The notes under the pieces: model-generated
The model's input: the letters and a program-made list of their open reading frames with translations, nothing else
Databases searched by the model: none
What the model was told of the DNA's origin: nothing
Translations under genes and position numbers: made by a program
Shown here: in pieces, positions 46,255-55,050 of the stretch
How the letters are laid out: every line of letters starts with the position of its first letter
Numbering within the stretch: the stretch's first letter is position 1
NCBI GenBank assembly: GCA_022226935.1
Contig: CP092081.1
Span: forward strand, 3,727,857-3,791,856
Direction of reading: 5' to 3'
Origin: Nitrospira sp.
GTDB lineage: Bacteria; Nitrospirota; Nitrospiria; Nitrospirales; Nitrospiraceae
DNA: 64,000 nt

Positions 46255-47502
46255 TCACTTCATTCGCGCACTGGTGGGTTCGTACGAAAAGAATCCCCTT
46301 CCTGCTGTCTGCCCTGTAAACCCGGCATCCACCAAACGACGCAACATCGGCGCCGGCCAGAACCGCGGACCCACTCGCTCTTGAAGCTCCTCCAATTCCT
46401 GGAGCACGTGATCGATACCGATATGATCAGCCAGATGCAGCGGCCCGCTCTTCTCGCTCGGAAATCCCGTTCCCGCCGCCATCGCCAAGTCGATATCGCG
46501 CGCGGAGGCGACACCTTCCTGCAGCGCAATGACCGCCTCATTCACCATGGCGAAGAGAGGACGCAACCGGGACCATTTCATCTGCTGCCGCCCGGTGAGC
46601 TGCCATACCTGCGCTCTTAGACGTGCCAGATGTTGATCGAGACCATCCTTGTCGACGGCGCCGTAATCATAAAACCCCTTCCCGGTCTTGATGCCGATCC
46701 GCCCGGCCTTCACGAACGCTTCCAGCAGCGGCGCCGGCGCCATCCTGGGCCCATACGAACGGTGCAGGATGCGCGCGACGTCGAGCGCAATATCCAGCCC
46801 GACGGTATCCAGCAGGGTAAACGGGCCGACCGGCATGCCGAAGGACACCATGTCCTGGTCGATCTCTTTGATGGAGACATCGCCGTCCTGGAGGCACCAG
46901 ACGGCTTCGTTCAAATAGGGAGAGAGCAAGCGATTGACGAGGAATCCCGCGCACTCCTTGACGATCACCGGCTGTTTTCGAAGGCTCTCCGAAAAACCGA
47001 CCACGTCATCGACCGTCTGCGGATCGGTGCCCAGGCCGGGAATCACCTCCACCAGCGGCATCGCATAAGCGGGATTGAAAAAATGCAGGCCGATCACCTT
47101 GCCTGGCCTCTTGGTGACTGATCCGATGGCCGAGATGGACAGCGCGGAAGTGTTACTGGCGAGAATGGCGCTGCGGGAACAGATTCGATCAAGCTCCTGG
47201 AACACCCGCTGTTTGAGCCCCAATTCTTCAGACACCGCTTCGATGACGAGATCGGCCTCCTGGAGCCCATCGAGAGTCGGCGATGCCGTCACCAGCAGCA
47301 TCTTCTCTTCCAATTGTTCAGGCGTCATCTTGCCCTTCGCCACGCGGGCCTGATAGATCGCTCGTACCGAGTCGACGCCACGCCGCGAGAGAGATTCGTT
47401 TCTATCTGCCACGACCACCGGCAGACCGGCAAAACTCACCACTTCCGCAATCTGCGCGCCCATGGTGCCTGCGCCGGCCACCCCGACCTTGTAGATATAC
47501 AT
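46255..47502 (-). CDS. 3-hydroxyacyl-CoA dehydrogenase
   Basis: NAD-dependent beta-oxidation enzyme. 415 residues: Rossmann domain with GVAGAGTMGAQIAE, the catalytic His/Glu segment VIGLHFFNPAYAMPLVEVI and GFLVNRLLSPYLNEA, a first helical domain (GPFTLLDTVGLDIALDV) and a second C-terminal helical repeat (GTGFPSEKSGPLHLADHIGIDHVL) that is shared with longer bacterial enzymes. It lies between the thiolase and the enoyl-CoA hydratase genes. Confidence 0.93.
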   Translation of the reverse strand: MYIYKVGVAGAGTMGAQIAEVVSFAGLPVVVADRNESLSRRGVDSVRAIYQARVAKGKMTPEQLEEKMLLVTASPTLDGLQEADLVIEAVSEELGLKQRVFQELDRICSRSAILASNTSALSISAIGSVTKRPGKVIGLHFFNPAYAMPLVEVIPGLGTDPQTVDDVVGFSESLRKQPVIVKECAGFLVNRLLSPYLNEAVWCLQDGDVSIKEIDQDMVSFGMPVGPFTLLDTVGLDIALDVARILHRSYGPRMAPAPLLEAFVKAGRIGIKTGKGFYDYGAVDKDGLDQHLARLRAQVWQLTGRQQMKWSRLRPLFAMVNEAVIALQEGVASARDIDLAMAAGTGFPSEKSGPLHLADHIGIDHVLQELEELQERVGPRFWPAPMLRRLVDAGFTGQTAGRGFFSYEPTSARMK

Positions 47503-47572
47503 GGCGTCACCACACGTGAGTCTTCCACGATTCAGCAGTCAGCATTCACAACTCGCCACTCCATCGCCTGTC

Positions 47573-48763
47573 TCACACCTGCTCCAGAACCATGGCGGCC
47601 CCCTGGCCGCCGCCGACACACAGAGCTACCGCGCCCAGCGCCGCGCCACGCCGCTTCATTTCATAGAGGAGCGTCATCACCAGGCGCGTGCCGGTCATGC
47701 CGACCGGATGCCCCAACGCAATAGCGCCGCCGTTCACATTGACGATATCCCGCTTGAGTCCCAAGACACGCTCCACCGCAAGGTACTGCGCGGCAAAGGC
47801 CTCATTCACTTCGATCAGGTTCAGATCTGCCAGGCTGATTCCGGCGCGCTTGAGGGCCAGCGGCAGCGCTTCCGCCGGCCCGATACCCATGCGGGTCGGG
47901 TCCACACCAACGAAGGCGTAACTCTTGATGCGCCCGAGAAGGCGGCGGTTGAGATCGCGCGCGCGCGCGGCCGACATGACAATTGCGGCGGCGGCGCCGT
48001 CATTGAGCGGACAACTGTTCCCTGCCGTCACAGTCCCGCCTTCCTTGAACAGCGGCGGATACAGCGCCAGCTGCTGTTCGGTCAACCCGACATTGGGCCC
48101 TTCATCCTGGGTCACGGCAACCGGAGGGACCTCGCGCCCTGCCACCGATTTTGGAACCATCACCGGAAACACCTCATCTTTGAGCCGTCCTTCACGGATG
48201 GCCTTGAACGCGCGGCGGTGACTTTCCACGGCAAAGTGGTCCTGCTCCTCACGACTGATGCTGAATTCCTCCGCCAAGTTCTCCGCCGTGAGACCCATCA
48301 ACTGACCGCAAAAGGCATCGGTCAACCCTTCCCAGATGCTGTCGATAAATTCCGCGTGACGCAGCCGCTTCCCCCACCGCATGTCCCGCGAGACAAACGG
48401 CGCGCGGCTCATGCTCTCGACTCCTCCGATCACCTGCACATCCGCATCCTCGCTTTGAATGTTTTGATAGGCGTTCACAAAAGGCTGGAGGCCGGACGAA
48501 CAATTCCGCTGGACCGAATAGGCAGGAGTTCGTACCGGGAGACCCGCCATCAGAGCGATCACGCGCGCGACGTTGTAGGCGTCGCTGGTATGTCCGACCG
48601 AGCCGATGATGACTTCATCGATGAGCCGGGGATCCAACTCGGCCCGCGCGATCACCTCGCGCACGGCCAGTTCACCCATTTTATGCGGCGTAAGATCTTT
48701 CAGCGCACCCCCGAAGGCGCCGATGGGAGTTCGCGCGGCGGCGGCAATCACGACCTCTTTCAC
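47573..48763 (-). CDS. Acetyl-CoA acyltransferase (thiolase)
   Basis: Thiolase of 396 residues that cleaves 3-ketoacyl-CoA. The active-site Cys loop is SVQRNCSSGLQ; the His is in NVNGGAIALGHPVGMTGTR, and the second Cys is in ALCVGGGQG. Typical degradative thiolase order. Same strand and spacing (70 bases) as the 3-hydroxyacyl-CoA dehydrogenase. A second thiolase is encoded in the divergent arm. Confidence 0.93.
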   Translation of the reverse strand: MKEVVIAAAARTPIGAFGGALKDLTPHKMGELAVREVIARAELDPRLIDEVIIGSVGHTSDAYNVARVIALMAGLPVRTPAYSVQRNCSSGLQPFVNAYQNIQSEDADVQVIGGVESMSRAPFVSRDMRWGKRLRHAEFIDSIWEGLTDAFCGQLMGLTAENLAEEFSISREEQDHFAVESHRRAFKAIREGRLKDEVFPVMVPKSVAGREVPPVAVTQDEGPNVGLTEQQLALYPPLFKEGGTVTAGNSCPLNDGAAAAIVMSAARARDLNRRLLGRIKSYAFVGVDPTRMGIGPAEALPLALKRAGISLADLNLIEVNEAFAAQYLAVERVLGLKRDIVNVNGGAIALGHPVGMTGTRLVMTLLYEMKRRGAALGAVALCVGGGQGAAMVLEQV

Positions 48764-48781
48764 GGAAGCCTCCTTCCGGCT

Positions 48782-50497
48782 TCACATCGCCTTACGCGGA
48801 GCCTCTCCGGCGGCGACAGGAATCTGAACCTCATCACGCAAGGCCCTTCGCAGCACTTTTCCGATGATGGTCCGAGGCAACTCGGAGCGAAACTCAATGG
48901 CGACCGGCACTTTGAACCGCGCGAGAGACGTGCGGCAGTGGTCGATGAGCTCGCGTTCAGTCACGGACGATCCTTCGCTTGGCACGACAAACGCTTTCAC
49001 CGCTTCTCCGTAATGACGATCGGGAACCCCCACCACCACCGCTTCGCGCACCGCCGGATGCTGGAAGAGAATTTCTTCGACCTCCCGGGGGTACACGGTC
49101 TCGCCCCATGGCTTGATCACGTCCTTCTTGCGATCGAGAAAAAAGAAAAACCCCTGCTCGTCCCGCCTGACGATGTCTCCGGTATGGAGCCAGCCGCCTT
49201 GCAACACCGCCTGCGTGTCCGACTCTTTGTTCCAATAACCCTGCATCACCTGAGGCCCGCGGACAATCAATTCGCCGGCCTCTCCTGCCGGAAGGTCTTT
49301 GAGTCCCGTCTCCACATCGACGATCTTCGCGTCGGTATCCGGAAACGGCAATCCCATCGAACCAGAAGGATGATCCCGTTCGATCGGGTTGCAATGCGTC
49401 GTGGGACCGGCTTCGGTCAGCCCATACCCTTCCGAAATTTTCACGCCACTGAGACGTTCAAATGCGTCCTGGACTTCAGCCGGGAGCGGACTCGCCCCGC
49501 ACAGACAGACTCGTATCGAATGGAGATCGTATCGGCGGACGTTCGGACAATCGGTCATCATCGAAAACATCATCGGCACGCCGGACATGATGGTGACGCG
49601 ATGGTGCTGGATCGCTTTCACCGCCTCGTCGGCGTGAAACCGCGGGAGCAGAATAATCTGGGAACCGGTCGCGACCGCCAGATTCTGGCAGGTGTTCAAT
49701 CCATAGCAATGGAACAATGGCACGGCGCCGAGAAACACTTCCTTCCCTTCGCGGAAGTTCGAACACCAGAAACGGCCTTGCAGCGTATTGACCACCACAT
49801 TGCGATGCGTGAGCATCACGCCTTTGGGCGTGCCGGTCGTTCCGCCGGTGTACTGGATCTGCGCCAGCGCGCCTGGCTCAAGGGTTGGAAGTGGCTCGGC
49901 ATCGGTTTCTCTATGTACCGTTTCCCCTTCAAGCAACTCGCAGAGGTCATAGACCGGAGGCTGCTTCTCAACGGCAATCCACCGTTTCGTCCAGCGCGCC
50001 TTGATCGGATAGAGCCATCGTTTCACGGGCGGGAGAAAATCCTTCAAGCTCGTGATGACAATCCGCTGCGGTAATCCGGTGCGCTCGCGTATGGCCTTGA
50101 TGCGAGGGTAAAACAGATCCAACGCGACGATGGTCTCGCTGCCGGAATCGCTCAGCTGGTCCTGGATTTCCCGCTCGACATACAGGGGATTCGTCGGCGT
50201 CACGACGGCTCCCGCCTTCAGCACGCCATAATACGCAATCACCGCTTGCGGGATATTCGGCAGCATGAGTGTCACCCGATCGCCGGTCCGGACGCCCAAT
50301 CGTCGCAAACCCAGCGCAAGACGGGTGCTCAGTTCATTCAGCTCCCGGAAGGAAATGCGTGTGCCGTAGAAGAACAGGGCGGGCGATTCGGGAAATCGTG
50401 ACGCGGAGCGCCGAAGCAGATCCGGAATCGTCCATTCCGGATAGTCGAAGGTAGCGGAAACACCGGGATCATACCGGCTGATCCAAGGCCGCGGCAT
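48782..50497 (-). CDS. Long-chain-fatty-acid--CoA ligase (AMP-forming)
   Basis: Activates fatty acids to acyl-CoA. 571 residues, ANL superfamily: P-loop IQYTGGTTGTPKG, AMP motif YGLTEAGPT, TGD segment GWLHTGDIVRRDEQG and C-terminal catalytic lysine in LPRTIIGKVLRR. ATG 50497 has GGTGGAGGAT upstream and is preferred over an opening extending to 50617. 18 bases upstream of the thiolase gene. Confidence 0.92.
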   Translation of the reverse strand: MPRPWISRYDPGVSATFDYPEWTIPDLLRRSASRFPESPALFFYGTRISFRELNELSTRLALGLRRLGVRTGDRVTLMLPNIPQAVIAYYGVLKAGAVVTPTNPLYVEREIQDQLSDSGSETIVALDLFYPRIKAIRERTGLPQRIVITSLKDFLPPVKRWLYPIKARWTKRWIAVEKQPPVYDLCELLEGETVHRETDAEPLPTLEPGALAQIQYTGGTTGTPKGVMLTHRNVVVNTLQGRFWCSNFREGKEVFLGAVPLFHCYGLNTCQNLAVATGSQIILLPRFHADEAVKAIQHHRVTIMSGVPMMFSMMTDCPNVRRYDLHSIRVCLCGASPLPAEVQDAFERLSGVKISEGYGLTEAGPTTHCNPIERDHPSGSMGLPFPDTDAKIVDVETGLKDLPAGEAGELIVRGPQVMQGYWNKESDTQAVLQGGWLHTGDIVRRDEQGFFFFLDRKKDVIKPWGETVYPREVEEILFQHPAVREAVVVGVPDRHYGEAVKAFVVPSEGSSVTERELIDHCRTSLARFKVPVAIEFRSELPRTIIGKVLRRALRDEVQIPVAAGEAPRKAM

Positions 50498-50529
50498 GTG
50501 ATCCTCCACCCCTGGCCCAACCAGGGAGG

Positions 50530-51288
50530 TTACCCGCGCAGCTCGCGTTCCAACCCTTGCACCGGTCGCGGCCGTGTCTGGACCGCTCCGACCGGCTTCC
50601 GTTCGAGTCCCATCCAAAATCCTTCGAGATAATCGAGCACGGCAGTCATGCCGCGACGAAAATCGTCTTTTTCCCTGTCAGACATGGGGGCGTGGGAGAC
50701 ACTCGTCTCGCCATCGATGGCCCCGATCGCATGCTCCATCGCCCGTTCGTGCTCAGACTCGAGTTGGCGATGAAAGACGAAATACGTTATGTCCATCTCG
50801 GGATACCGCGTGGCCTGCAAGACCGTCAGCCCGGGAATCAAAAGGTCCCACATCGTGATGGCCATATGTTCCAGACCAAAGGAAGCCCCCAACGCCATCG
50901 CATGATTTCCGCTGCTGTATAGATGTTCCATTCCTTCGATATAGGCCCTGGTCGAGGGCCGCATCGGTGAGGTCATCGCGGCGTGAATGTCGATTCCCAG
51001 CGATCGAAGGAAGTGGCGATACAACAACTCATGGCGATGTTTGACGCAGCCGTCACCCAGTTCCGAATACAGAACCTTCGTCAACTCATCCGCAACGGCT
51101 TCATCTTCGGTGTTGACCAATTGGGCGGCGAGAATGCGGGGAAAGAACCGCGAGAAGTTATAAAATTCGACGGCGAACTCACGAAATTCTTTGTCGCTCA
51201 GATCGCCGGTACAAAAACGGTCGAGATAGGAATTATTGATCGCGCCATGTCGAAGCACGTCCGCGCGCACTTGTTCGTAAAACGACAT
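50530..51288 (-). CDS. Haem-oxygenase-fold diiron oxidase (iron-containing redox enzyme family)
   Basis: A 252-residue all-helical protein of the Haem_oxygenas_2/TenA-like (HDO) superfamily. Candidate metal-ligand motifs: YSELGDGCVKHRHELLYRHFL (Glu and His), FGLEHMAI (Glu) and FHRQLESEHERAMEH (His, Glu, His). Family members include UndA (fatty acid to alkene), BesC and SznF domains, which use a diiron centre and O2. It is the first gene of the minus-strand acyl-CoA operon, directly before the acyl-CoA ligase, so a fatty-acid or amino-acid substrate is plausible but unproved. Confidence 0.8.
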   Translation of the reverse strand: MSFYEQVRADVLRHGAINNSYLDRFCTGDLSDKEFREFAVEFYNFSRFFPRILAAQLVNTEDEAVADELTKVLYSELGDGCVKHRHELLYRHFLRSLGIDIHAAMTSPMRPSTRAYIEGMEHLYSSGNHAMALGASFGLEHMAITMWDLLIPGLTVLQATRYPEMDITYFVFHRQLESEHERAMEHAIGAIDGETSVSHAPMSDREKDDFRRGMTAVLDYLEGFWMGLERKPVGAVQTRPRPVQGLERELRG

Positions 51289-51352
51289 CGTGCACCTCCG
51301 CTCTCGTCTCGCGGCACCCTTGTGAGGCCTGCTTCTGCGTGCGTGTTGGGCG

Positions 51353-51420
51353 AAAAATGATCATCATGCACAAATAATACAAAATCTATATTGAATGATG
51401 CAACTATTATGTTGTAGAGT
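51353..51420. promoter_or_regulatory. AT-rich divergent control region
   Basis: An AT-rich stretch in otherwise GC-rich DNA between the two arms of the catabolic island. On the minus strand TATTAT (51379-51374) is a good -10; on the plus strand TTGAAT (51391-51396) and TAGAGT (51415-51420), 18 bases apart, are a weaker candidate. A palindrome ATGATCAT (51357-51364) could be an operator half. Confidence 0.4.
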
Positions 51421-51501
51421 GTACTCATGCGTGGACGGTCAGGACACGCCGGCACGTGAAAGCGGCTCAGGTTCCCGTGATAACGCTGAGGAGGAACCGC
51501 C

Positions 51502-52101
51502 ATGAAAGAAGCCATCGGGGTTGATCACATCACCTTATGCGTGAAGAATCTGGCGGCCACCAAATATCTCTTCACGCAAATTCTCGGCTTCGACGTCATC
51601 TGGTCGGCCCAGGACGTGGGGAGCGAGAAGTCGAGCATGGATACCGTCGTCGTCCAACGGGGCGAGGCGAAAATCGCCTTGATGCAGGGCAGAAATAAGG
51701 AGCGGAAATCCCAGATCTGCGAGTTCGTCGAAACCTATGGCGAGGGCGTGCAGCATATCGCCTTGGAGGTCGACGATATCGAGGCGGTCTGCCGCGAATG
51801 GGAGAACCACGGCGTCCGGTTCAGCGGAGACATCAAAGATGGTCGAGACGGTTTCGGCCCCCTCCGGCAGCGCTTCACCTACCCGCTCTTTCCCGGCAGC
51901 GGACTGTTTCTCGAACTGACACAGCGGCAACATGGGCAAGAAGAATCCAAAACCTTCGTCCGCGCGACGGTGGAATCGTTGTACCGAGACATCGAACGGG
52001 ATCAGCTCAAAGGGGTGGCACGAACCATCATCGATTATGAAACGCTCCCGCTCCCGTTCGAAGAGGAAGTAGAAGCCGCGTCGTTTCGGCACGCATCATA
52101 A
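51502..52101 (+). CDS. Half-length HPPD-like VOC dioxygenase
   Basis: A 199-residue vicinal-oxygen-chelate protein. It resembles the iron-binding C-terminal half of 4-hydroxyphenylpyruvate dioxygenase: VDHITLCVKNL, GVQHIALEVDDIEAV, LFLELTQR and a C-terminal helix SLYRDIERDQLKGV corresponding to FxALFExIExEQxRRG. The three likely iron ligands His9, His85 and Glu138 are present. Canonical HPPD is about 350-380 residues. ATG follows GAGGAGGA. It heads the plus-strand arm and precedes the homogentisate-dioxygenase-like gene, which suggests it makes or handles homogentisate or a related hydroxyarylpyruvate. Confidence 0.8.
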   Translation: MKEAIGVDHITLCVKNLAATKYLFTQILGFDVIWSAQDVGSEKSSMDTVVVQRGEAKIALMQGRNKERKSQICEFVETYGEGVQHIALEVDDIEAVCREWENHGVRFSGDIKDGRDGFGPLRQRFTYPLFPGSGLFLELTQRQHGQEESKTFVRATVESLYRDIERDQLKGVARTIIDYETLPLPFEEEVEAASFRHAS

Positions 52102-52139
52102 AGACATCGAGCCGCACCTGACCTATCAAGAGGTGTCCG

Positions 52140-53255
52140 ATGTATCTGGTCAAGAAAGGCACCGCTCCGAATCAGGCCCATGTGGGAATCCCCGAGGGCC
52201 TGCACGAGGAGGAGCACGGTCGCCGCGGATTCAGCGGTCCCTCTTCGCACCTCTATCATACACACCCGCCCACCGGCTGGAGCCGGATCGAAGGTCTCCT
52301 GCGGCCGCGCGCGTTTACCTGTACCGAGTTACCGACTCCCGATCACTACACTGCCGACCGCCGGCCACTCCTGATCTTACAGAGCCCGGATGCCCGCGTG
52401 TTCCTTTCGCGGCGCGAGGCCACCATGACGCATTTTGTGCGCAATGCCGACGGAGACGAAATCGTCTTTGTGCACCGCGGCCGCGGAACCTGGGAGACCG
52501 ACTACGGCCTGCTGCGATATGAGCCGGGCGATTATCTGGTCATTCCCAAAGGCACGACGTATCGCATCCATGTGGATCACCAGGAAGAGCCAGGCCTGTT
52601 TCTGATCATTGAAACCACGGAGCCTGTGGAGCTACCGGATCGAGGGCCTCTCGGCCGGCATGCCTTGTTCGACCCGGGAGTCATCACAGCGCCTGAACCG
52701 GCCCCAACGCCGGATGATGCGAACAGCCGACGTGAATGGGAAGTGCGTATCAAACGGGATCAGGAGGACACGCGCGTCTACTATCCCTTTTATCCCATGG
52801 ATGTCGCCGGCTGGAAAGGCGATTTGTGGGTGGCCAAACTGAACGTACGGGATTTTCGCCCGGTCACCAGCCCTCGCTATCATCTCCCACCCAGCGTCCA
52901 CGCCACGTTTCAAGCCGGAGGACTGTTGATTTCGACCTTTGCACCAAGGCCGTTGGAAACCGATCCGGACGCATTACGAGTCCCCTTCTACCACCGCAAC
53001 ATGGATTATGACGAAGCGCTGTTCTACCACCAGGGCGAGTTTTTCAGCCGGGCCGGCATCCACGCGGGGATGTTGACGCTGCACCCGCAAGGCATACACC
53101 ACGGACCGCAACCGCAGGCCATCGCCGCCAGCAAGGGAAAAGACCAGACCAATGAAGTCGCCGTCATGATCGAATCGCGCCACGCCTTTCACGTCATGCC
53201 CGAATTGGAAGCCGTTGAACTGAAGGACTACGCGATGAGTTGGAGCCGGCCATGA
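52140..53255 (+). CDS. Homogentisate 1,2-dioxygenase-like cupin
   Basis: A 371-residue protein, shorter than the ~430-residue homogentisate dioxygenases. It has two cupin regions: DGDEIVFVHRGRGTWETDYGLLRYEPGDYLVIPKGTTYRI and the iron site FYHRNMDYDEAL...IHHGPQP. Spacing of the candidate ligands His285 and His321 (36 residues) matches His335/His371 of the human enzyme; the expected Glu position (+6) is Asp291, with Glu292 next. The context (HPPD-like before, fumarylacetoacetase after with a 4-base overlap) supports ring cleavage of homogentisate or a close analogue. Confidence 0.82.
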   Translation: MYLVKKGTAPNQAHVGIPEGLHEEEHGRRGFSGPSSHLYHTHPPTGWSRIEGLLRPRAFTCTELPTPDHYTADRRPLLILQSPDARVFLSRREATMTHFVRNADGDEIVFVHRGRGTWETDYGLLRYEPGDYLVIPKGTTYRIHVDHQEEPGLFLIIETTEPVELPDRGPLGRHALFDPGVITAPEPAPTPDDANSRREWEVRIKRDQEDTRVYYPFYPMDVAGWKGDLWVAKLNVRDFRPVTSPRYHLPPSVHATFQAGGLLISTFAPRPLETDPDALRVPFYHRNMDYDEALFYHQGEFFSRAGIHAGMLTLHPQGIHHGPQPQAIAASKGKDQTNEVAVMIESRHAFHVMPELEAVELKDYAMSWSRP

Positions 53256-54256
53256 AACTTGTGAGTTTCGAGGTTCACACACCAGTCGGGATGTTCACCA
53301 GAATCGGCGCGCTCCGGGGAAGGTCCATCATCGATCTCAACATGGCCTATGCCCGCCTGCTCGCCGAACAGCGGGAATCGCGGCCGCGGCGCCTCGCCGA
53401 TGCTCAGGTGCCGGCCACGATGTTGGAGTTTTTAGAAGGCGGCCCTTCCGCAATGGCTGCGGCGCGGCGCGCGCTCGAATTCGTGGCACAGGAGGATTCG
53501 GCCCTTACGGGCCCCGCGGGCGAAACGATCGTCTACGGCGCGGCTGATGTTCACATGACGGCACCTCTTCCCAATCCTGCTTCGCTCCGCGATTTCATCG
53601 CCTTCGAAGATCACATCGCCGCCACGTCGAAACGGCGAGGCCAACCGATTCCGCCTGAATGGTACAAAGCCCCGGTGTACTACAAGGGAAACCATCGAAC
53701 CATCGTGGGACCGGATCACTCCCTCCCCTGGCCGTTAAACACTCACAAGCTGGACTACGAATTGGAGCTGGCCTGCGTGATTGGACGCGACGGCATCGAT
53801 GTCGCGGAGCGCGACGCAACCGAGTACATCGCCGGCTATACGATCATGAACGACTTCAGCGCCAGAGACATCCAATTTCAGGAAATGGCCTGCCGGCTCG
53901 GTCCGGCGAAGGGAAAGGACTTTGCGACCGCCATTGGCCCTTGCATCGTGACACCGGACGAAATCCCCGATCTGGCTTCGCTGCGGATGATTGCCCGCAT
54001 CAATGGAGAAGTGTGGTCGGAGGGACGATTCGGGTCGATTCACTGGTCGTTCCCTCAAATGATTGAACATGTGTCGCGCGGTGAAGCCATTTATCCAGGC
54101 GACCTGCTTGGCTCGGGGACAGTCGGCGGAGGTTGCGGCCTTGAACTCGACCGGTACCTGCAGCCGGGAGATTGCATTGAACTGGAAATCCAACCCATCG
54201 GCATTCTCAGAACGACGATTGCCGGACACAACAGAGCCGCGCGGGAGGAGGCATGA
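53252..54256 (+). CDS. Fumarylacetoacetate hydrolase family protein
   Basis: A 334-residue FAH-fold C-C hydrolase, likely releasing fumarate and acetoacetate. Signatures: RDFIAFEDHIAATSKRRG (active-site His region), LDYELELACVIGRDG (metal-binding Glu pair), GYTIMNDFSARDIQ and GSGTVGGGCGLELDRYLQPGD. ATG 53252 overlaps the dioxygenase stop (ATGA), and its own stop overlaps the next gene in the same way, giving a tightly coupled triplet. Confidence 0.9.
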   Translation: MKLVSFEVHTPVGMFTRIGALRGRSIIDLNMAYARLLAEQRESRPRRLADAQVPATMLEFLEGGPSAMAAARRALEFVAQEDSALTGPAGETIVYGAADVHMTAPLPNPASLRDFIAFEDHIAATSKRRGQPIPPEWYKAPVYYKGNHRTIVGPDHSLPWPLNTHKLDYELELACVIGRDGIDVAERDATEYIAGYTIMNDFSARDIQFQEMACRLGPAKGKDFATAIGPCIVTPDEIPDLASLRMIARINGEVWSEGRFGSIHWSFPQMIEHVSRGEAIYPGDLLGSGTVGGGCGLELDRYLQPGDCIELEIQPIGILRTTIAGHNRAAREEA

Positions 54257-55014
54257 TGCCGGTTGTCACGAAATCTTCGGAGGCCGCCACCTTGGAACTG
54301 GTTGAACGACAGCAAGCGATCTATGATGGATCGGAGATCGACGTGAGGATGCAGCACCTCATTCGCGACACGCCGCACCCCACCCTGTCGTCCTGGGATA
54401 TTCAGCGCCTGTTGCGCGCTTCGCGCGCGGTGTATTTTGACACCCATGTGGAGGTGGTGTCGGGCCATCATACGGAGCTCTACCTGCGATTCGAATCCAT
54501 TGCACGTTTCCCGGACCTTGTGACGATCATCGCGTCCAACATGGCTGAATGGATTCTCCAAACGTTCCAGCAGAACCCGCCGGCCGGAATCCTCACCACG
54601 TCATCGGACGCGCGCCTCTTGGCGGAACGAACCTGTGAGATCCTGGCGACGCACCTTCCCATGCGCGCCGTGCTGACTCCCTTCAATCACGACACAGGCA
54701 AAATCGGCACGGAAATCATCAGCGGCACGGTTACACCGGGGGAGCGGTTTCTTTCACTCAACGATGTCACCACACGCGGCATGTGCGTCAGCAAGCTGGG
54801 GAAGGTCATCACCGATCACGGCGGCCAACTTGCGGGCATGATGGTGTTTGCCAGGCGGGACAGCGGACAGTTTCCGTTCATGGATGAGCTGACGGCCACC
54901 TATCCGTTTTACTTCGGGGTGGATCTGGATATGCCGCAATGGGAACCGCCCGACTGTCACGCCTGCCGGGCCGGAAAGCCGTTGCTGTCCTGGAGGGACT
55001 TGCCCGGACTCTGA
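54253..55014 (+). CDS. Type I phosphoribosyltransferase-like protein
   Basis: A 253-residue protein resembling orotate phosphoribosyltransferase. The PRPP-loop-like segment is GERFLSLNDVTTRGMCVSKLG, in which the usual acidic pair (DD) is Asn-Asp. Residues ~118-150 (SSDARLLAERTCEILATHL) match the first half of the fold. The C-terminus has PDCHACRAGKPLLS, a CxxC-type end seen in some stand-alone PRTases. No pyrimidine genes are nearby; it is coupled by overlap to fumarylacetoacetase, so its role in this catabolic island is unclear. Confidence 0.75.
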   Translation: MMPVVTKSSEAATLELVERQQAIYDGSEIDVRMQHLIRDTPHPTLSSWDIQRLLRASRAVYFDTHVEVVSGHHTELYLRFESIARFPDLVTIIASNMAEWILQTFQQNPPAGILTTSSDARLLAERTCEILATHLPMRAVLTPFNHDTGKIGTEIISGTVTPGERFLSLNDVTTRGMCVSKLGKVITDHGGQLAGMMVFARRDSGQFPFMDELTATYPFYFGVDLDMPQWEPPDCHACRAGKPLLSWRDLPGL

Positions 55015-55050
55015 CCTGAAACGGAGCATCGAGAGATAGAGGAGGCAGCT

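Noticed and set aside
47501-50074. Plus-strand open frame of about 857 codons antisense to the thiolase and acyl-CoA ligase genes
   Set aside because: It lies opposite two clearly recognised enzymes, is His/Arg-rich with no domain, and such antisense openings are common in GC-rich genes.
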